Source: CAIYTF01 sp963664845 (GTDB taxonomy: Bacteria > Bacteroidota > Ignavibacteria > Ignavibacteriales > Ignavibacteriaceae). From it: a DNA stretch of 64,000 bases. The position numbers were made by a program, and so were the translations under genes. The notes under the pieces are model-generated. The model made no database searches. It was not told the DNA's origin and saw only the letters and a list, made by a program, of their open reading frames with translations. Of this stretch, positions 7,245 through 16,821 are shown in pieces. The stretch lies in the NCBI GenBank assembly GCA_963664845.1, contig OY761615.1:2480001-2544000 (forward strand), written 5' to 3'. Position 1 is the first letter of the stretch. Each line of letters starts with the position of its first letter.

Positions 7245-8601
7245 TAAAAGCACTGTTGGTCAATCACCCAAGACCAATACCTGGACCCTGGATAACCTGC
7301 GCAGTGCTACTGCCCCTTATTTAGAAAAAGCCATCTCGGCAAGAGATGAATTCTTTTGGTTTCTTATGGGGCAGTTGTTCAATCTGGGCACCAATTTCTT
7401 CATCATCAAAGCATTTTCAAACGTCGGCAAAAGCGAGCTGGGGCAGTACGTCCTCATATTGACCATTTCATCACTCCTGAGTATGCTTATCTATGGCCAG
7501 GTGCAGCAGGGGTTTATGCGATTTTTTTATACTGCCAAATTTGAGGGCAGCCTGGAACACCTGATGAAGCTGCATGATCGTTTCATAAAATATTCCTCGG
7601 GGATAATCCTTTTCGCCGGTCTGGCCATTGCTTTTTTACTTTCCTCCAACTCCGGACATGCAGAGCGTAACCTGCTGCTCTGCGCAGCATTATTTATAGT
7701 CAGCGCAAAATGGAATGAGTTTTATAATGTTTCGTTCAACGTTATCCGGAAGCGAAAACTTAATTCGGTGATGCAAATTTCAGAGAAATCACTTGTGATC
7801 TTACTATTGGGGCTGCTTCTGTGGCAGCATAGACTCACACTGCTTTTTGGTCTTGGCGCCATAACAACTTCAGCAAGCATTTTTGCGGCCATCAAGTATG
7901 TTGTGTTCAGAAAAATTGTTGCTACAGAATATCTCTTGCCTCTTAAGGAAAGCGAGCCGGGAAAAACATTTAACATCAAGGCATTCCTTGCCTACTGCTC
8001 TCCGTTCCTCATTTGGGGAGTGAGCGCGTGGCTGCAACAGAACGGTGAAAAATGGATCATTGCCAACTATCTCTCAATGGAGCAGGTTGGATTATACGGG
8101 CTGATGATAACCGTTGTTAATATGCTTATTGCAATTCCCAACACCCTGCTAAATGATTTCTCTGCGCCGCTGATCTTCAACAACTTTTCCGATTTTAGTG
8201 ATCAGGAAAAACTTGCGCGCGGCAATAAATATATTCTCTTCAACAACAGTGCAATTCTGGGTGTTGTTTTATGTGCTATAACAATAACGTTCGTGGGTGG
8301 TACCTTTTTGCTGAAATTATTTGGCAACGCCTCTTATACAGCCCTGAGCAGCATTCTCCCCGCTTTCACGCTGGGAACGGGAATTTTTTATTTTGCCCAA
8401 ACATTGTGCAATAAAGGAATGGCTTTCAATAAACCTGGCGTCTACCTGATTCCCAAATTGTTCATTGGTGTAAGCTCTGTCGTTTTGAACCTGATCTTCA
8501 TTCGAAGGGCAGGCGTAGCAGGTGCTGCCTATGCATCGGTTGTGGCAGGAATAATATATCTTACACACATTATTATTATTAACCGGAGACTTACCATTTG
8601 A
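7237..8601 (+). CDS. Polysaccharide flippase, Wzx/MATE superfamily
   Basis: A 454-residue membrane protein with about 12-14 transmembrane segments, of the polysaccharide biosynthesis/MOP exporter group. Typical stretches are FFWFLMGQLFNLGTNFFIIK at the N-terminus, WGVSAWLQQNGEKWIIANYL in the middle (the NGEKWII element), and AGVAGAAYASVVAGIIYL at the C-terminus. It would flip undecaprenyl-linked repeat units to the periplasm. The start used is TTG 7237, overlapping the stop of a 20-codon leader frame. It opens a glycan gene run, and its stop codon TGA overlaps the TTG start of the next gene. Confidence 0.88.
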   Translation: MSNKSTVGQSPKTNTWTLDNLRSATAPYLEKAISARDEFFWFLMGQLFNLGTNFFIIKAFSNVGKSELGQYVLILTISSLLSMLIYGQVQQGFMRFFYTAKFEGSLEHLMKLHDRFIKYSSGIILFAGLAIAFLLSSNSGHAERNLLLCAALFIVSAKWNEFYNVSFNVIRKRKLNSVMQISEKSLVILLLGLLLWQHRLTLLFGLGAITTSASIFAAIKYVVFRKIVATEYLLPLKESEPGKTFNIKAFLAYCSPFLIWGVSAWLQQNGEKWIIANYLSMEQVGLYGLMITVVNMLIAIPNTLLNDFSAPLIFNNFSDFSDQEKLARGNKYILFNNSAILGVVLCAITITFVGGTFLLKLFGNASYTALSSILPAFTLGTGIFYFAQTLCNKGMAFNKPGVYLIPKLFIGVSSVVLNLIFIRRAGVAGAAYASVVAGIIYLTHIIIINRRLTI

Positions 8602-9623
8602 AGCTTTTATTCGTTATGAGCAAATATGATTACGGCGTTGTGGAAAGAGGATTCTCCTATGAATATGTCAACCTCTTTCAACCGGCTCAAACTATATTCA
8701 ATAAAGACACAGTACTTCTCTTTGACTTCATTGCAGAGTATAAGCAATTGGGCAAACAACAGATGAACGCCAATCTGCTTGAAACAGTGAAGCGGGAGAA
8801 ACCGGATGCCGCTATATTTTGTCTCTTTGAAAACGAGTTTGATGAAACTACATTGACAGAAATTCGGAAGTTGACCAAAACGGCGGCCTATTTCTTTGAT
8901 GACCCGTGGCGACAAACATATGTCCGACACTGGATAAAATATGTCGATTATTTCTCCACTCCGGATTATTATAGGTATCAGACCTATTTAATGGAACATA
9001 TCACCAACGTCATTTACACACCGTTCGGATTTAATCCGCAAATATTTAAGAAACTGCAATTGGAGCCGAAGTATGACGTTTCCTTTGTCGGTGGATTCAG
9101 TCCACTTCGGCAATGGGCGGTTGACCGTTTGGAGCAGAGCGGCATTAAAGTTGCAGTTTTTGGAAGAGGCTGGGGCAGCAGGTATCCATGGATATCCACC
9201 GGGGAAATGGTTCAGGTTTTCAATCAATCAAAAATCAATTTGAATATTTCCAACGCATTTTCATTTGATCCGGGAGCTCTTTTCACCTCTCTGAAAAGTG
9301 TGCGCGGCATAAAACACCTCCTCCTGAACCGTAAGACAAAGGAACAGGTAAAAGGAAGGCATTATGAAATCAATGGCTGCGGCGGGTTTCAACTGAGCTA
9401 TTTTATTCCAGGACTAAATACTATCTATCAGATAGATAAGGAAATTGCGGTTTATGAGGATATCCGAAGCCTTCCCGCTATAATAGAATTTTTTCTGCAG
9501 AACGACGGCCTCCGGGAACAGATAGCACGAGCAGGTTATGAACGCTCAATTAAAGACCATAACGTCCGCCGGTATCTGGAAAATCTCGTGTCTCACATTA
9601 TTAATGGAAGCGGTTCAAAATAA
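8598..9623 (+). CDS. CgeB-like glycosyltransferase
   Basis: 341 residues with a GT-B-like arrangement. KLLFVMSKYDYG and FDDPWRQTYVRHWIKYVDY form an N-terminal Rossmann-like half; YDVSFVGGFSPLRQWAVDRL opens the C-terminal half. KGRHYEINGCGGFQLSYF is the donor-binding signature of the CgeB/Glyco_trans_1_2 family (R-x-x-E then GCGGFQL). Such enzymes modify cell-surface glycans or proteins. The TTG start shares bases with the flippase stop (TTGA), and its own stop overlaps the next ATG (TAATG), so three genes are translationally coupled. The sugar is not predictable. Confidence 0.82.
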   Translation: MKLLFVMSKYDYGVVERGFSYEYVNLFQPAQTIFNKDTVLLFDFIAEYKQLGKQQMNANLLETVKREKPDAAIFCLFENEFDETTLTEIRKLTKTAAYFFDDPWRQTYVRHWIKYVDYFSTPDYYRYQTYLMEHITNVIYTPFGFNPQIFKKLQLEPKYDVSFVGGFSPLRQWAVDRLEQSGIKVAVFGRGWGSRYPWISTGEMVQVFNQSKINLNISNAFSFDPGALFTSLKSVRGIKHLLLNRKTKEQVKGRHYEINGCGGFQLSYFIPGLNTIYQIDKEIAVYEDIRSLPAIIEFFLQNDGLREQIARAGYERSIKDHNVRRYLENLVSHIINGSGSK

Positions 9624-10411
9624 TGATAAGCAGATTACACGTATTCCTCCAATCCTTCGGCATTGATTTCAAAAAGTTTGTAAACTCCCTGCGGGGTGTC
9701 CCCTGGTTTTATCGTAATCTTAATACAATTAAAAAGCAGATCACCTTGTCTAAGGGTGACTTCCCCATAACTAAACTGTATCCATGCCTTGATGATCGGT
9801 TCGACAAGTCAGGGACGCTTCCATTACACTATTTTTATATGGATCGCCACGTCGCCGCACGCATTTGGGAGAACAATCCGATTAAGCATGTTGATATCGG
9901 CTCTCGTGTCGACGGCTTCATAGCACATCTTTCGGTCTTTCGCCAAGTTGAAGTATTTGACATACGCCCCGCAGTTTTTATGATTCCCAATGTCTCGTTT
10001 CGTCAGACTGACCTTATGTCCCGAGAAACATTGACTGAAAATTATTGTGATTCGATCTCGTCACTGCACGCGATAGAACATTTCGGTCTGGGAAGATATG
10101 GCGATCCGGTATCGATAAACGGCCATCTTGATGCGCTGAACAACATTACTTATCTTCTGCAGCCAGGCGGGAAGTTTTATTTTGCAACACCCATCGGGCC
10201 ACAACGCATTGAATTCGACGCACACCGTGTTTTCAGTCTCCGGTATCTTTGCGAATTATTCCAGGAGCAATACAAGATTGATCATTTTTCCTATATTTCC
10301 GACAACAACGAATTTTTTGAACATGTCCCGCTTACTGATGCTCTCATTGACAGCAATGCAAATTGCACTTATGGCTGCGGTATCTTCGAAATGACCAGGA
10401 AGCATACGTAG
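9623..10411 (+). CDS. DUF268-family protein, methyltransferase-like
   Basis: A 262-residue protein. The middle resembles a class I SAM-methyltransferase fold: HVDIGSRVDGFIAHLSVF replaces the usual glycine-rich loop, VEVFDIRP is the acidic strand-2 position, and SLHAIEHFGLGRYGDP is followed by LLQPGGKFYFATPIG. This pattern defines DUF268, often found in glycan loci. The glycine motif is only partly present, so SAM binding is uncertain. It lies between two glycosyltransferases with an overlapping start (TAATG), so a role in modifying the glycan is inferred. Confidence 0.75.
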   Translation: MISRLHVFLQSFGIDFKKFVNSLRGVPWFYRNLNTIKKQITLSKGDFPITKLYPCLDDRFDKSGTLPLHYFYMDRHVAARIWENNPIKHVDIGSRVDGFIAHLSVFRQVEVFDIRPAVFMIPNVSFRQTDLMSRETLTENYCDSISSLHAIEHFGLGRYGDPVSINGHLDALNNITYLLQPGGKFYFATPIGPQRIEFDAHRVFSLRYLCELFQEQYKIDHFSYISDNNEFFEHVPLTDALIDSNANCTYGCGIFEMTRKHT

Positions 10412-10415
10412 CGTG

Positions 10416-11252
10416 ATGAAAAACATAACCAGGTCACCTCTTGTTTCCATTATCATCCCGGTATATAATTCAGCAGACTATGTGGAAGAGACGATTGCCT
10501 CCATCAGCGCGCAAACCTATACAAACTTCGAAATTATTGCCATTGATGATGAATCGACCGATAACAGCATTGAAACTCTTTTCAGAATAGCAGAAAAGGA
10601 AAAGCGTCTTCGTCCGCTCCGTATCCCACACTCAGGCAGCCCGGCATTACCGCGTAATCACGGAATAAAGGCCTCGAAGGGTGAATTGATCGCATTCCTC
10701 GATTCTGATGATCTGTGGACCCCGGATAAACTGGAGAAACAAATTGCCTATATGCATAACCACCCGGATGTTGGCTTGCTCTATAGCGCCAGCGTTACCT
10801 TCGGTAACGTATCTTTTTTTTCGCCACACTTTGAAACGCTCCCGCTTCCGTTCAAGGCCTCCGTCTCCTTCGATGATCTGGTTCAAAAAGGAAATTCCAT
10901 TCCCTGCTCAACAGTAATTTTGCGTAAAGCTATTTTGGCTGCAACAGGTTTGTTCGATGAGGACCCGCAAAAACGAGGCGTGGAAGATTATGACCTGTGG
11001 ATACAGATCAGCAGGATCACAAAAATCGCTTTCTATCCGGCCATACAATGCTATTACCGGATACATCAGGGACAAATTTCTTCGGACTGGGAAACCAGAG
11101 CAAAGCGTGTCCAATATATCGCTGCAAGCAGAAACCTTCCCCTGCGCGGATACAGTTTAAGAAGGAACAAAGGTCCGCTTATGTTGTTCGTCAGGAATCT
11201 GATCCAACTTGCCAGCGCTGCTTATTACAAATTAACTAACCTGCTGCGATGA
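10416..11252 (+). CDS. Glycosyltransferase family 2
   Basis: 278 residues. The N-terminal GT-A domain is classic: PLVSIIIPVYNSADYVEETI, NFEIIAIDDESTDNS, ALPRNHGIKASKGELIAFLD and the DxD motif in LDSDDLWTPDKL. A later GVEDYDLWIQISR supplies the ED catalytic-base region. It would transfer a nucleotide-activated sugar to a lipid-linked acceptor on the cytoplasmic face. ATG 10416 is used; a GTG three bases earlier is an alternative. It starts 4 bases after the DUF268 stop. Confidence 0.92.
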   Translation: MKNITRSPLVSIIIPVYNSADYVEETIASISAQTYTNFEIIAIDDESTDNSIETLFRIAEKEKRLRPLRIPHSGSPALPRNHGIKASKGELIAFLDSDDLWTPDKLEKQIAYMHNHPDVGLLYSASVTFGNVSFFSPHFETLPLPFKASVSFDDLVQKGNSIPCSTVILRKAILAATGLFDEDPQKRGVEDYDLWIQISRITKIAFYPAIQCYYRIHQGQISSDWETRAKRVQYIAASRNLPLRGYSLRRNKGPLMLFVRNLIQLASAAYYKLTNLLR

Positions 11253-11334
11253 CACCATCAGCAAACAATTTATGTTTGAGTCAAAACAAAAAAGCTGCAA
11301 CCGTATTGACTCAGTCACCAGTTGAGGTATGTTT

Positions 11335-12438
11335 ATGAACACACGGCCAGTAAAAATACTTTTTATTACTTTGCGGGCCGATTTCGGCGGAGGGCCCGAG
11401 CATCTTTATCAACTGATCAAACACCTGTCTCCGGCAATTGAGGCTTATATAGCAGCCCCTGAAGATTTCCCGTATTGGGATAAGTACAAGGAAATCGCAG
11501 GCAGACAAAAAATGTTTGTTCTGCCCCACAGGGAGTTTACGTTTTCCCGCCTGATGGATCTCTCGCAGTTTTGCAAAAACCATAAAATTTCTCTTGTGCA
11601 TTCACACGGCAAGGGAGCCGGAATTTATTCCCGCCTTCTGCGGATTCTGACCGGAGCTAAAGTAATACACACGTACCACGGTTTGCACATAGGCCAATAT
11701 TCACCCATGAAGAAGCTGTTGTACATCAGCCTGGAAAAATTCCTCTCCGCGTTGACGACAGCTGCCATTTCAGTTTCACCGAGCGAAAAGCACACCCTGC
11801 TATTCAATGGAGTGGTTCCCGGGGAAAAACTGCACCTCATTGAAAACGGTGTCGAGATTCCTACAGAAGCTGAAATCAACAGCCCTTCCATGGAACCGTT
11901 CCACATACTCTCCATAACGCGATTTGATTATGCAAAGAACAGTTCATTGCTGGTAAGTATTGCAAAAGCGCTTGCCACTGTTTCCAACGCAAGCCGGCAA
12001 TTTGTTTTTGATGTTGTGGGTGACGGTGAAGAAAAACAGCATGTACAGGAACTGGTAAGCGCTAATGGATTGGAAGAAATGTTCGTTTTCCATGGGATGC
12101 AAAGCCTGATGAACGGCTATTACCGGAACGCAGGCTGCCTGCTCTCCACCTCCCGATGGGAAGGTTTACCCTTGTCGGTGCTTGAAGCGATGAGCTATGG
12201 CGTGCCCATTGTAGCAAGCAACGTAACCGGCAACCGTGATCTGATTAAAAACGATGAAACCGGTTTTCTTTTTGAGCTGGACAAACCCGGCGACGCTGCG
12301 CAAAAAATATTGCTGCTTGCGGATGATACTTCGGTGTGGCAGGCGGCTTCCCAAAAAGCGAGGGAATTGGTCAGAGAATATTATTCCGTAACAAAAATGG
12401 CCCGGCGAACCGAAGAACTGTATTTGAAACAGTTTTAA
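11335..12438 (+). CDS. Glycosyltransferase family 4 (GT1-type fold)
   Basis: 367 residues of GT-B fold. The acceptor half has ILFITLRADFGGGPEHLYQL and SLVHSHGKGAGIYSRLL, then THTYHGLH-like VIHTYHGLHIG. The donor half has SITRFDYAKNSSLLVSIAKA, DVVGDGEEKQ, and the retaining-enzyme signature STSRWEGLPLSVLEAMSYGVPIVAS (in parts). ATG 11335 fits GAGG at a 7-base spacing better than ATG 11329. Its stop codon shares two bases with the stop codon of the convergent nucleotidyltransferase gene. Confidence 0.93.
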   Translation: MNTRPVKILFITLRADFGGGPEHLYQLIKHLSPAIEAYIAAPEDFPYWDKYKEIAGRQKMFVLPHREFTFSRLMDLSQFCKNHKISLVHSHGKGAGIYSRLLRILTGAKVIHTYHGLHIGQYSPMKKLLYISLEKFLSALTTAAISVSPSEKHTLLFNGVVPGEKLHLIENGVEIPTEAEINSPSMEPFHILSITRFDYAKNSSLLVSIAKALATVSNASRQFVFDVVGDGEEKQHVQELVSANGLEEMFVFHGMQSLMNGYYRNAGCLLSTSRWEGLPLSVLEAMSYGVPIVASNVTGNRDLIKNDETGFLFELDKPGDAAQKILLLADDTSVWQAASQKARELVREYYSVTKMARRTEELYLKQF

Positions 12439-13790
12439 GCAATTCCTCCGACACCGATCTTATATAATTCGTCAACATCCATGCAGCCACTGTCCAGTTG
12501 ATATTGGAATGCCTTGTCCAGTATTGTCTTGAACTCCGGCCCCGGTTTGTGTCCGCGTGCAAGCAGATGCCGCCCCAACAGCACCGGACCAATTCTGGAT
12601 TTCCCGAATTCATCCGCATACGTGTGTATAACTTCAAGTTCATCTACAGGTTCGTTCACATCCCTTCCGGTCCTTGCGGTGCCATCCGCCTGGGTGACCC
12701 AGGCAAGCACTTGCAGAGGAACAGTATTATGCAGCCTGCGCCAGGCCCCGGCAGTTGAATTTGCTTTATAGAGCGCGCCCGGACGCATGTGCGCATAGAC
12801 AATGGCGTTTGTCTGGTCAATAATTTCTTTTTGTGTGGTCATTCGCTTCAAAAACCGGTTCGCAATAGCCCTCCCCACATTTTCGTGTCCATACGAAGTG
12901 AACGTTTCCGGATCAGTGGTTTCCGGTTTCCCAATATCGTGACACAGGACGCCAAGCATAAAGCCCAGTTTCCAGTTTGGCGGCACATGATGAAGAAGAA
13001 ATGCGGCATTATCAAGGGCCATTAAGGTATGTACCCAAACATCTCCTTCCGGATGATAGAGCGGATTTTGCGGGCAACCCCGCAGTGCATGCAACTCAGG
13101 AAACTTGGTAAGCCATTCACAGTCTGCCAAAAACTGCAAACCAAGCGAGGGCTTTGTTGACTTCAGTAACAGTTTCTTGAACTCTTCATAAATACGCTCA
13201 CCCGGAAGCGTATCGAACTCATCAACCATAGAGCGGCACAGTTCGATGGTGTCCGGATCAACAAACTTTCCTTTTCTTGGCAGCAACTGCATTATTCTGA
13301 AAACCCTGAGAGGGTCCTCAACAAAGGTTTCCGGATCAGTGGCACGTATTCTGCCGAAATGCAAATCTGCAAGCCCGCCGTGAGGATCGATAATTCCGAA
13401 CGTGTGTAAATCGAGGTACATCGAATTGATGGTAATATCCCGCCTTCTCGAAGCCTCCCCGGGAGTAAGGTCAGGGAGCAGATCAATTGCAAATCCTTTA
13501 TGCCCTTTGCCTATGTGATTATCCCTGCGGGGAATGGAAAAATCATACTCAACATGATTCTTACGCAGTTTAACAACGCCAAATGCTTTTCCCACCAGGC
13601 CGGGAGTACCAAACCGGGAAAGGACGTCAAGCACCTGCTGATAGGTAAGGTTATAGATTTCGATATCCCAATCCTTGATCGCAAGGCCAAGCGTATGGTC
13701 GATCACTCCGCCACCGGCAAGCAGGCAATGGCCACCCGCTTCTTTAAGCGCGGCAACAATCTCTTTCAAATCTTCAGGGAGTATGACCAT
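12435..13790 (-). CDS. CCA-adding/poly(A) polymerase-type nucleotidyltransferase with HD domain
   Basis: 451 residues in two parts. The N-terminal class II nucleotidyltransferase has LLAGGGVIDHTLGLAIKDWD with the catalytic DxD, RRRDITINSMYLDL, DPHGGLADLHFGRIRAT and DPLRVFRIMQL. The C-terminal half is an HD domain (LGVLCHDIGKPETT, SYGHENVGRAIANRFLKRM). Both together describe tRNA CCA-end repair enzymes. The usual GGxVRD is altered to GGGVID, losing the conserved Arg. ATG 13790 is preferred; a TTG at 13802 also fits. It sits alone on the minus strand inside a glycan locus, so its location probably reflects chance or later insertion of glycan genes. Confidence 0.82.
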   Translation of the reverse strand: MVILPEDLKEIVAALKEAGGHCLLAGGGVIDHTLGLAIKDWDIEIYNLTYQQVLDVLSRFGTPGLVGKAFGVVKLRKNHVEYDFSIPRRDNHIGKGHKGFAIDLLPDLTPGEASRRRDITINSMYLDLHTFGIIDPHGGLADLHFGRIRATDPETFVEDPLRVFRIMQLLPRKGKFVDPDTIELCRSMVDEFDTLPGERIYEEFKKLLLKSTKPSLGLQFLADCEWLTKFPELHALRGCPQNPLYHPEGDVWVHTLMALDNAAFLLHHVPPNWKLGFMLGVLCHDIGKPETTDPETFTSYGHENVGRAIANRFLKRMTTQKEIIDQTNAIVYAHMRPGALYKANSTAGAWRRLHNTVPLQVLAWVTQADGTARTGRDVNEPVDELEVIHTYADEFGKSRIGPVLLGRHLLARGHKPGPEFKTILDKAFQYQLDSGCMDVDELYKIGVGGIA

Positions 13791-14089
13791 GGTTTTATTC
13801 AATAATACATTTATGTCTGTTTATGCAAATCTGTCATTTTCATCACGCTGTCCGCGCGGTTTCCGGGAAAGCATTTCCTGATATCAATGCCAATTAGTAA
13901 AATGATATCCTCTGCAAAAATAACGGAATATAGAGCAATAAAAAATTTCACGGTAAATTCGCTATAGAGCACGAACAGACTGTCCGGGCCACATTGGGGG
14001 AAATCTGGCCACACACCCATTCATTTTCCATCCAAAATAGCTATCTTTCCTCCTGTGATTTTATTATAAACTATCCCTTTTCCAGAGCA

Positions 14090-15205
14090 ATGAAAAAAGC
14101 AATAGTGCATGAATGGTTCGAATATCCGGCTGGTTCCGAGCAATGTGTGGAATCGTTCATGAAAATATACCCTGACTTTGACGTCTTCGCGCTTGTTGAT
14201 TTCTTCAGCGAAGAGGCACGCGCCAAATATCTTGGCGGCAAGCACTCGGTTACGACATTCATTCAAAGCCTGCCTATGGCGGAAAAACATTTCAGAAAAT
14301 ACCTGCCGCTTTTCCCCTATGCAATTGAGCAGCTTGACGTTACCGACTATGACGTTGTCCTTTCGAATTCACACTCTGTCGCGAAAGGTGTGTTAACCAA
14401 ATGTAACCAGCTCCATATCTGCTATTGCCACACCCCCATGCGCTATGCCTGGGACCTCTATCATCAATATCTTCGATCCGCAGGACTTGACAAAGGATTG
14501 ATGAGTGCAATAACCCGTTATTTCCTGCATCATATCAGGATGTGGGATTACACCACCGCCAACCGCGTTGATCATTTTATCGCGAATTCATACTATACAG
14601 CCTCGCGCATACAAAAAATCTACAACAAGCCGGCAACCGTTATTTATCCGCCGGTTGATGTTGATAAATTCCCTTGTGAATCAAACAAGGAGGACTATTA
14701 TATTACTGTTTCGCGCTTCGTCTATTATAAAAAGATAGACCTGATTGTTGAAGCGTTTTCCAGGATGCCGGATAAAAAGCTACTGGTGATTGGCGAAGGC
14801 CCGGAACTTCCAAAAATTAAAGCATTGGCAGGAAGGAACATTGAATTGCTGGGATACCGGTCAACCCGGGAACTGCGGGGTTTGCTGCAGAAAGCAAAAG
14901 CATTTGTATTTGCTGCCGAAGAAGACTTCGGCATAGTTATTCCGGAAGCTCTTTCCTGCGGCACTCCTGTCATAGCATTCAGGAAGGGCGGAGCAAAAGA
15001 AACGGTGGAAGACGGCGTTACCGGCATCCATTTCAGGGAACAAACCGTAGCCTCATTGACTGAAGCGGTCACCAAATTTGAAAGTTCACGGGATACATTC
15101 ATTCCTGAAGAACTGTCTGCCTTCGCCCAGCGTTTTTCCCGTCCCCGGTTTGAGCAGGAGATCCATTCATTTGTCGAAGGCAGGATAAATGAATTTTTCG
15201 ATTAA
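14090..15205 (+). CDS. Glycosyltransferase family 4
   Basis: 371 residues of GT-B fold. The N-terminus MKKAIVHEWFEYPAGSEQCV is typical of mannosyl/rhamnosyl-transferases of exopolysaccharide loci; ICYCHTPMRYAWDLYHQYL is a second family hallmark. The donor half has YYITVSRFVYYKKIDLIVEA, LLVIGEGPELPKIKALA and FVFAAEEDFGIVIPEALSCG with the E-x7-E motif. The frame opens at 13994, but only the ATG at 14090 gives a family-like start. The 299 bases upstream separate it from the divergent nucleotidyltransferase gene and should hold its promoter. Confidence 0.93.
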   Translation: MKKAIVHEWFEYPAGSEQCVESFMKIYPDFDVFALVDFFSEEARAKYLGGKHSVTTFIQSLPMAEKHFRKYLPLFPYAIEQLDVTDYDVVLSNSHSVAKGVLTKCNQLHICYCHTPMRYAWDLYHQYLRSAGLDKGLMSAITRYFLHHIRMWDYTTANRVDHFIANSYYTASRIQKIYNKPATVIYPPVDVDKFPCESNKEDYYITVSRFVYYKKIDLIVEAFSRMPDKKLLVIGEGPELPKIKALAGRNIELLGYRSTRELRGLLQKAKAFVFAAEEDFGIVIPEALSCGTPVIAFRKGGAKETVEDGVTGIHFREQTVASLTEAVTKFESSRDTFIPEELSAFAQRFSRPRFEQEIHSFVEGRINEFFD

Positions 15206-15244
15206 GTTCAGCATACAGATGATACAGTTTGTCGGGTTGACTGC

Positions 15245-16642
15245 ATGATAACCAAACAACGCTCGCTTTACATTTCGGCCCTTATTACAGACAGCGTTCT
15301 AATTGTTGTTTCTTTCCTGCTTTCTGCGGCTATTGCACAGTCCTTTGCAATCCTGCTACAGCACGTATACATGTTTGTTCTTCTTCCGCTGCTGTTGTTC
15401 GTCTGGTATTTTTCCACTGCATCAGGTTCATTCTATAAAGATATCGGTTCGCGATTCTACCTTGAGCAGGCTTTCCAGACCCTTAGGAATATTGCCTTGC
15501 AATCCGTGATGATTGTGCTTTATATTTTCCTGGTAAAAGAACTTCTCTTCCAGAGAAATTTCCTCATCCTCAATGCAGTTTTTCTCACCAGTTTTATTCT
15601 GCTGCGCATTATTGTATTCAGAAAAGCCCTGAAACGCTACCGCGATAATACAAAACACACAAGAATGCTGCTGGTGATTGGGAACAGGAAATCAGCGGAA
15701 AATTTTGTTCAAGATATCCGTGACATTACAGCGCTCGGTTACTCACGTATTGAAATATTCTCTATCACTCCGGATTCCAGTCAGCCATTTGAGCAGACGC
15801 TTGATGAACTTCAACAGTATATAGAACAAAATGATATCAGCGAAGCAATAATCGCCCCTTCATCGCTGAGCGAGGTTGAAATTCTGAAAGTGATTAAGAT
15901 CTGCAATGTTTATGCGCTGCACACTTTTCTACTCCCTGATTTTCTTTCATTACTGTCCAGAAAATTTTCAATCGCGACGGTAGGGCATTATCCGCTAATT
16001 GCTCTCCGCACAGAGCCTCTGGAAGACATTCACATGCAGGCACTCAAACGCGTATTCGATCTTTCCCTGACTTTGGTGTTTTTTCTTGTTTTGGGTTGGT
16101 GGATTTTTCCTTTGCTTTTCCTGTCCCAAAAATTATTGAACCCCGGCCCGGTTCTCTACATTCAAAAACGGGTAGGCCGGAACAACAAAGTTTTCGCGTG
16201 CTATAAACTGCGCTCGATGTCGATCTCCTACTCTGATCCGACTTCATATGTGCCTACCATGAAAAATGATTTGCGAGTAACGCGTTTCGGGCAGTTTCTC
16301 CGTAAGGTAAATCTGGATGAACTGCCGCAATTCTTTAATGTGCTGAAAGGTGACATGTCTTTGGTCGGTCCACGCCCGCATGCGGTTTCGTTTGAAGAAA
16401 AATATAAGGAGTTTGTTGATGAAATTAAGCTCCGACACCTGGTGAAACCGGGTATTACGGGCTGGGCACAGATACACGGGTTACGAGGTGATATTTCCGA
16501 TCCGGAGTTGAACAGACTACACATCAGCAAACGCATCCAGTTTGATATTTGGTATGTTGAGAACTGGTCTTTTTCGCTTGATTTGAAAATTCTATTCATT
16601 ACCTTATGGCAGATGATCGGCTCAAAGAATCTGGGGAATTAA
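15245..16642 (+). CDS. Polyprenyl-phosphate sugar-1-phosphate transferase (initiating PGT)
   Basis: 465 residues, the large WbaP/WcaJ-like form. Four N-terminal transmembrane segments (1-130) precede a CoA-binding-like middle domain (MLLVIGNRKSAENFVQDI). The C-terminal catalytic domain (270-465) has one membrane helix after KRVFDLSLTLVFF and the motifs YIQKRVGRNNKVFACYKLRSM, KVNLDELPQFFNVLKGDMSL and VGPRPHAV, KPGITGWAQIHG. It transfers the first sugar phosphate to undecaprenyl phosphate and so starts the repeat unit that the neighbouring glycosyltransferases extend. It follows the GT4 gene by 39 bases. Confidence 0.94.
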   Translation: MITKQRSLYISALITDSVLIVVSFLLSAAIAQSFAILLQHVYMFVLLPLLLFVWYFSTASGSFYKDIGSRFYLEQAFQTLRNIALQSVMIVLYIFLVKELLFQRNFLILNAVFLTSFILLRIIVFRKALKRYRDNTKHTRMLLVIGNRKSAENFVQDIRDITALGYSRIEIFSITPDSSQPFEQTLDELQQYIEQNDISEAIIAPSSLSEVEILKVIKICNVYALHTFLLPDFLSLLSRKFSIATVGHYPLIALRTEPLEDIHMQALKRVFDLSLTLVFFLVLGWWIFPLLFLSQKLLNPGPVLYIQKRVGRNNKVFACYKLRSMSISYSDPTSYVPTMKNDLRVTRFGQFLRKVNLDELPQFFNVLKGDMSLVGPRPHAVSFEEKYKEFVDEIKLRHLVKPGITGWAQIHGLRGDISDPELNRLHISKRIQFDIWYVENWSFSLDLKILFITLWQMIGSKNLGN

Positions 16643-16821
16643 CCATAGGTGGAGGTTCCATAAATCACTCCAAGCAAAATTCTGTTTTGTAGAGCTTCGT
16701 TTTTGGGCACAAAGCATGCAACTGCTTCACCTGATAATGGCTCGTAATGACACATTCTTCGTTATAGGAGAAACGTATATGGGCAACATCTCTTCCAGCG
16801 CATGTGCTGAATAAACACAGA

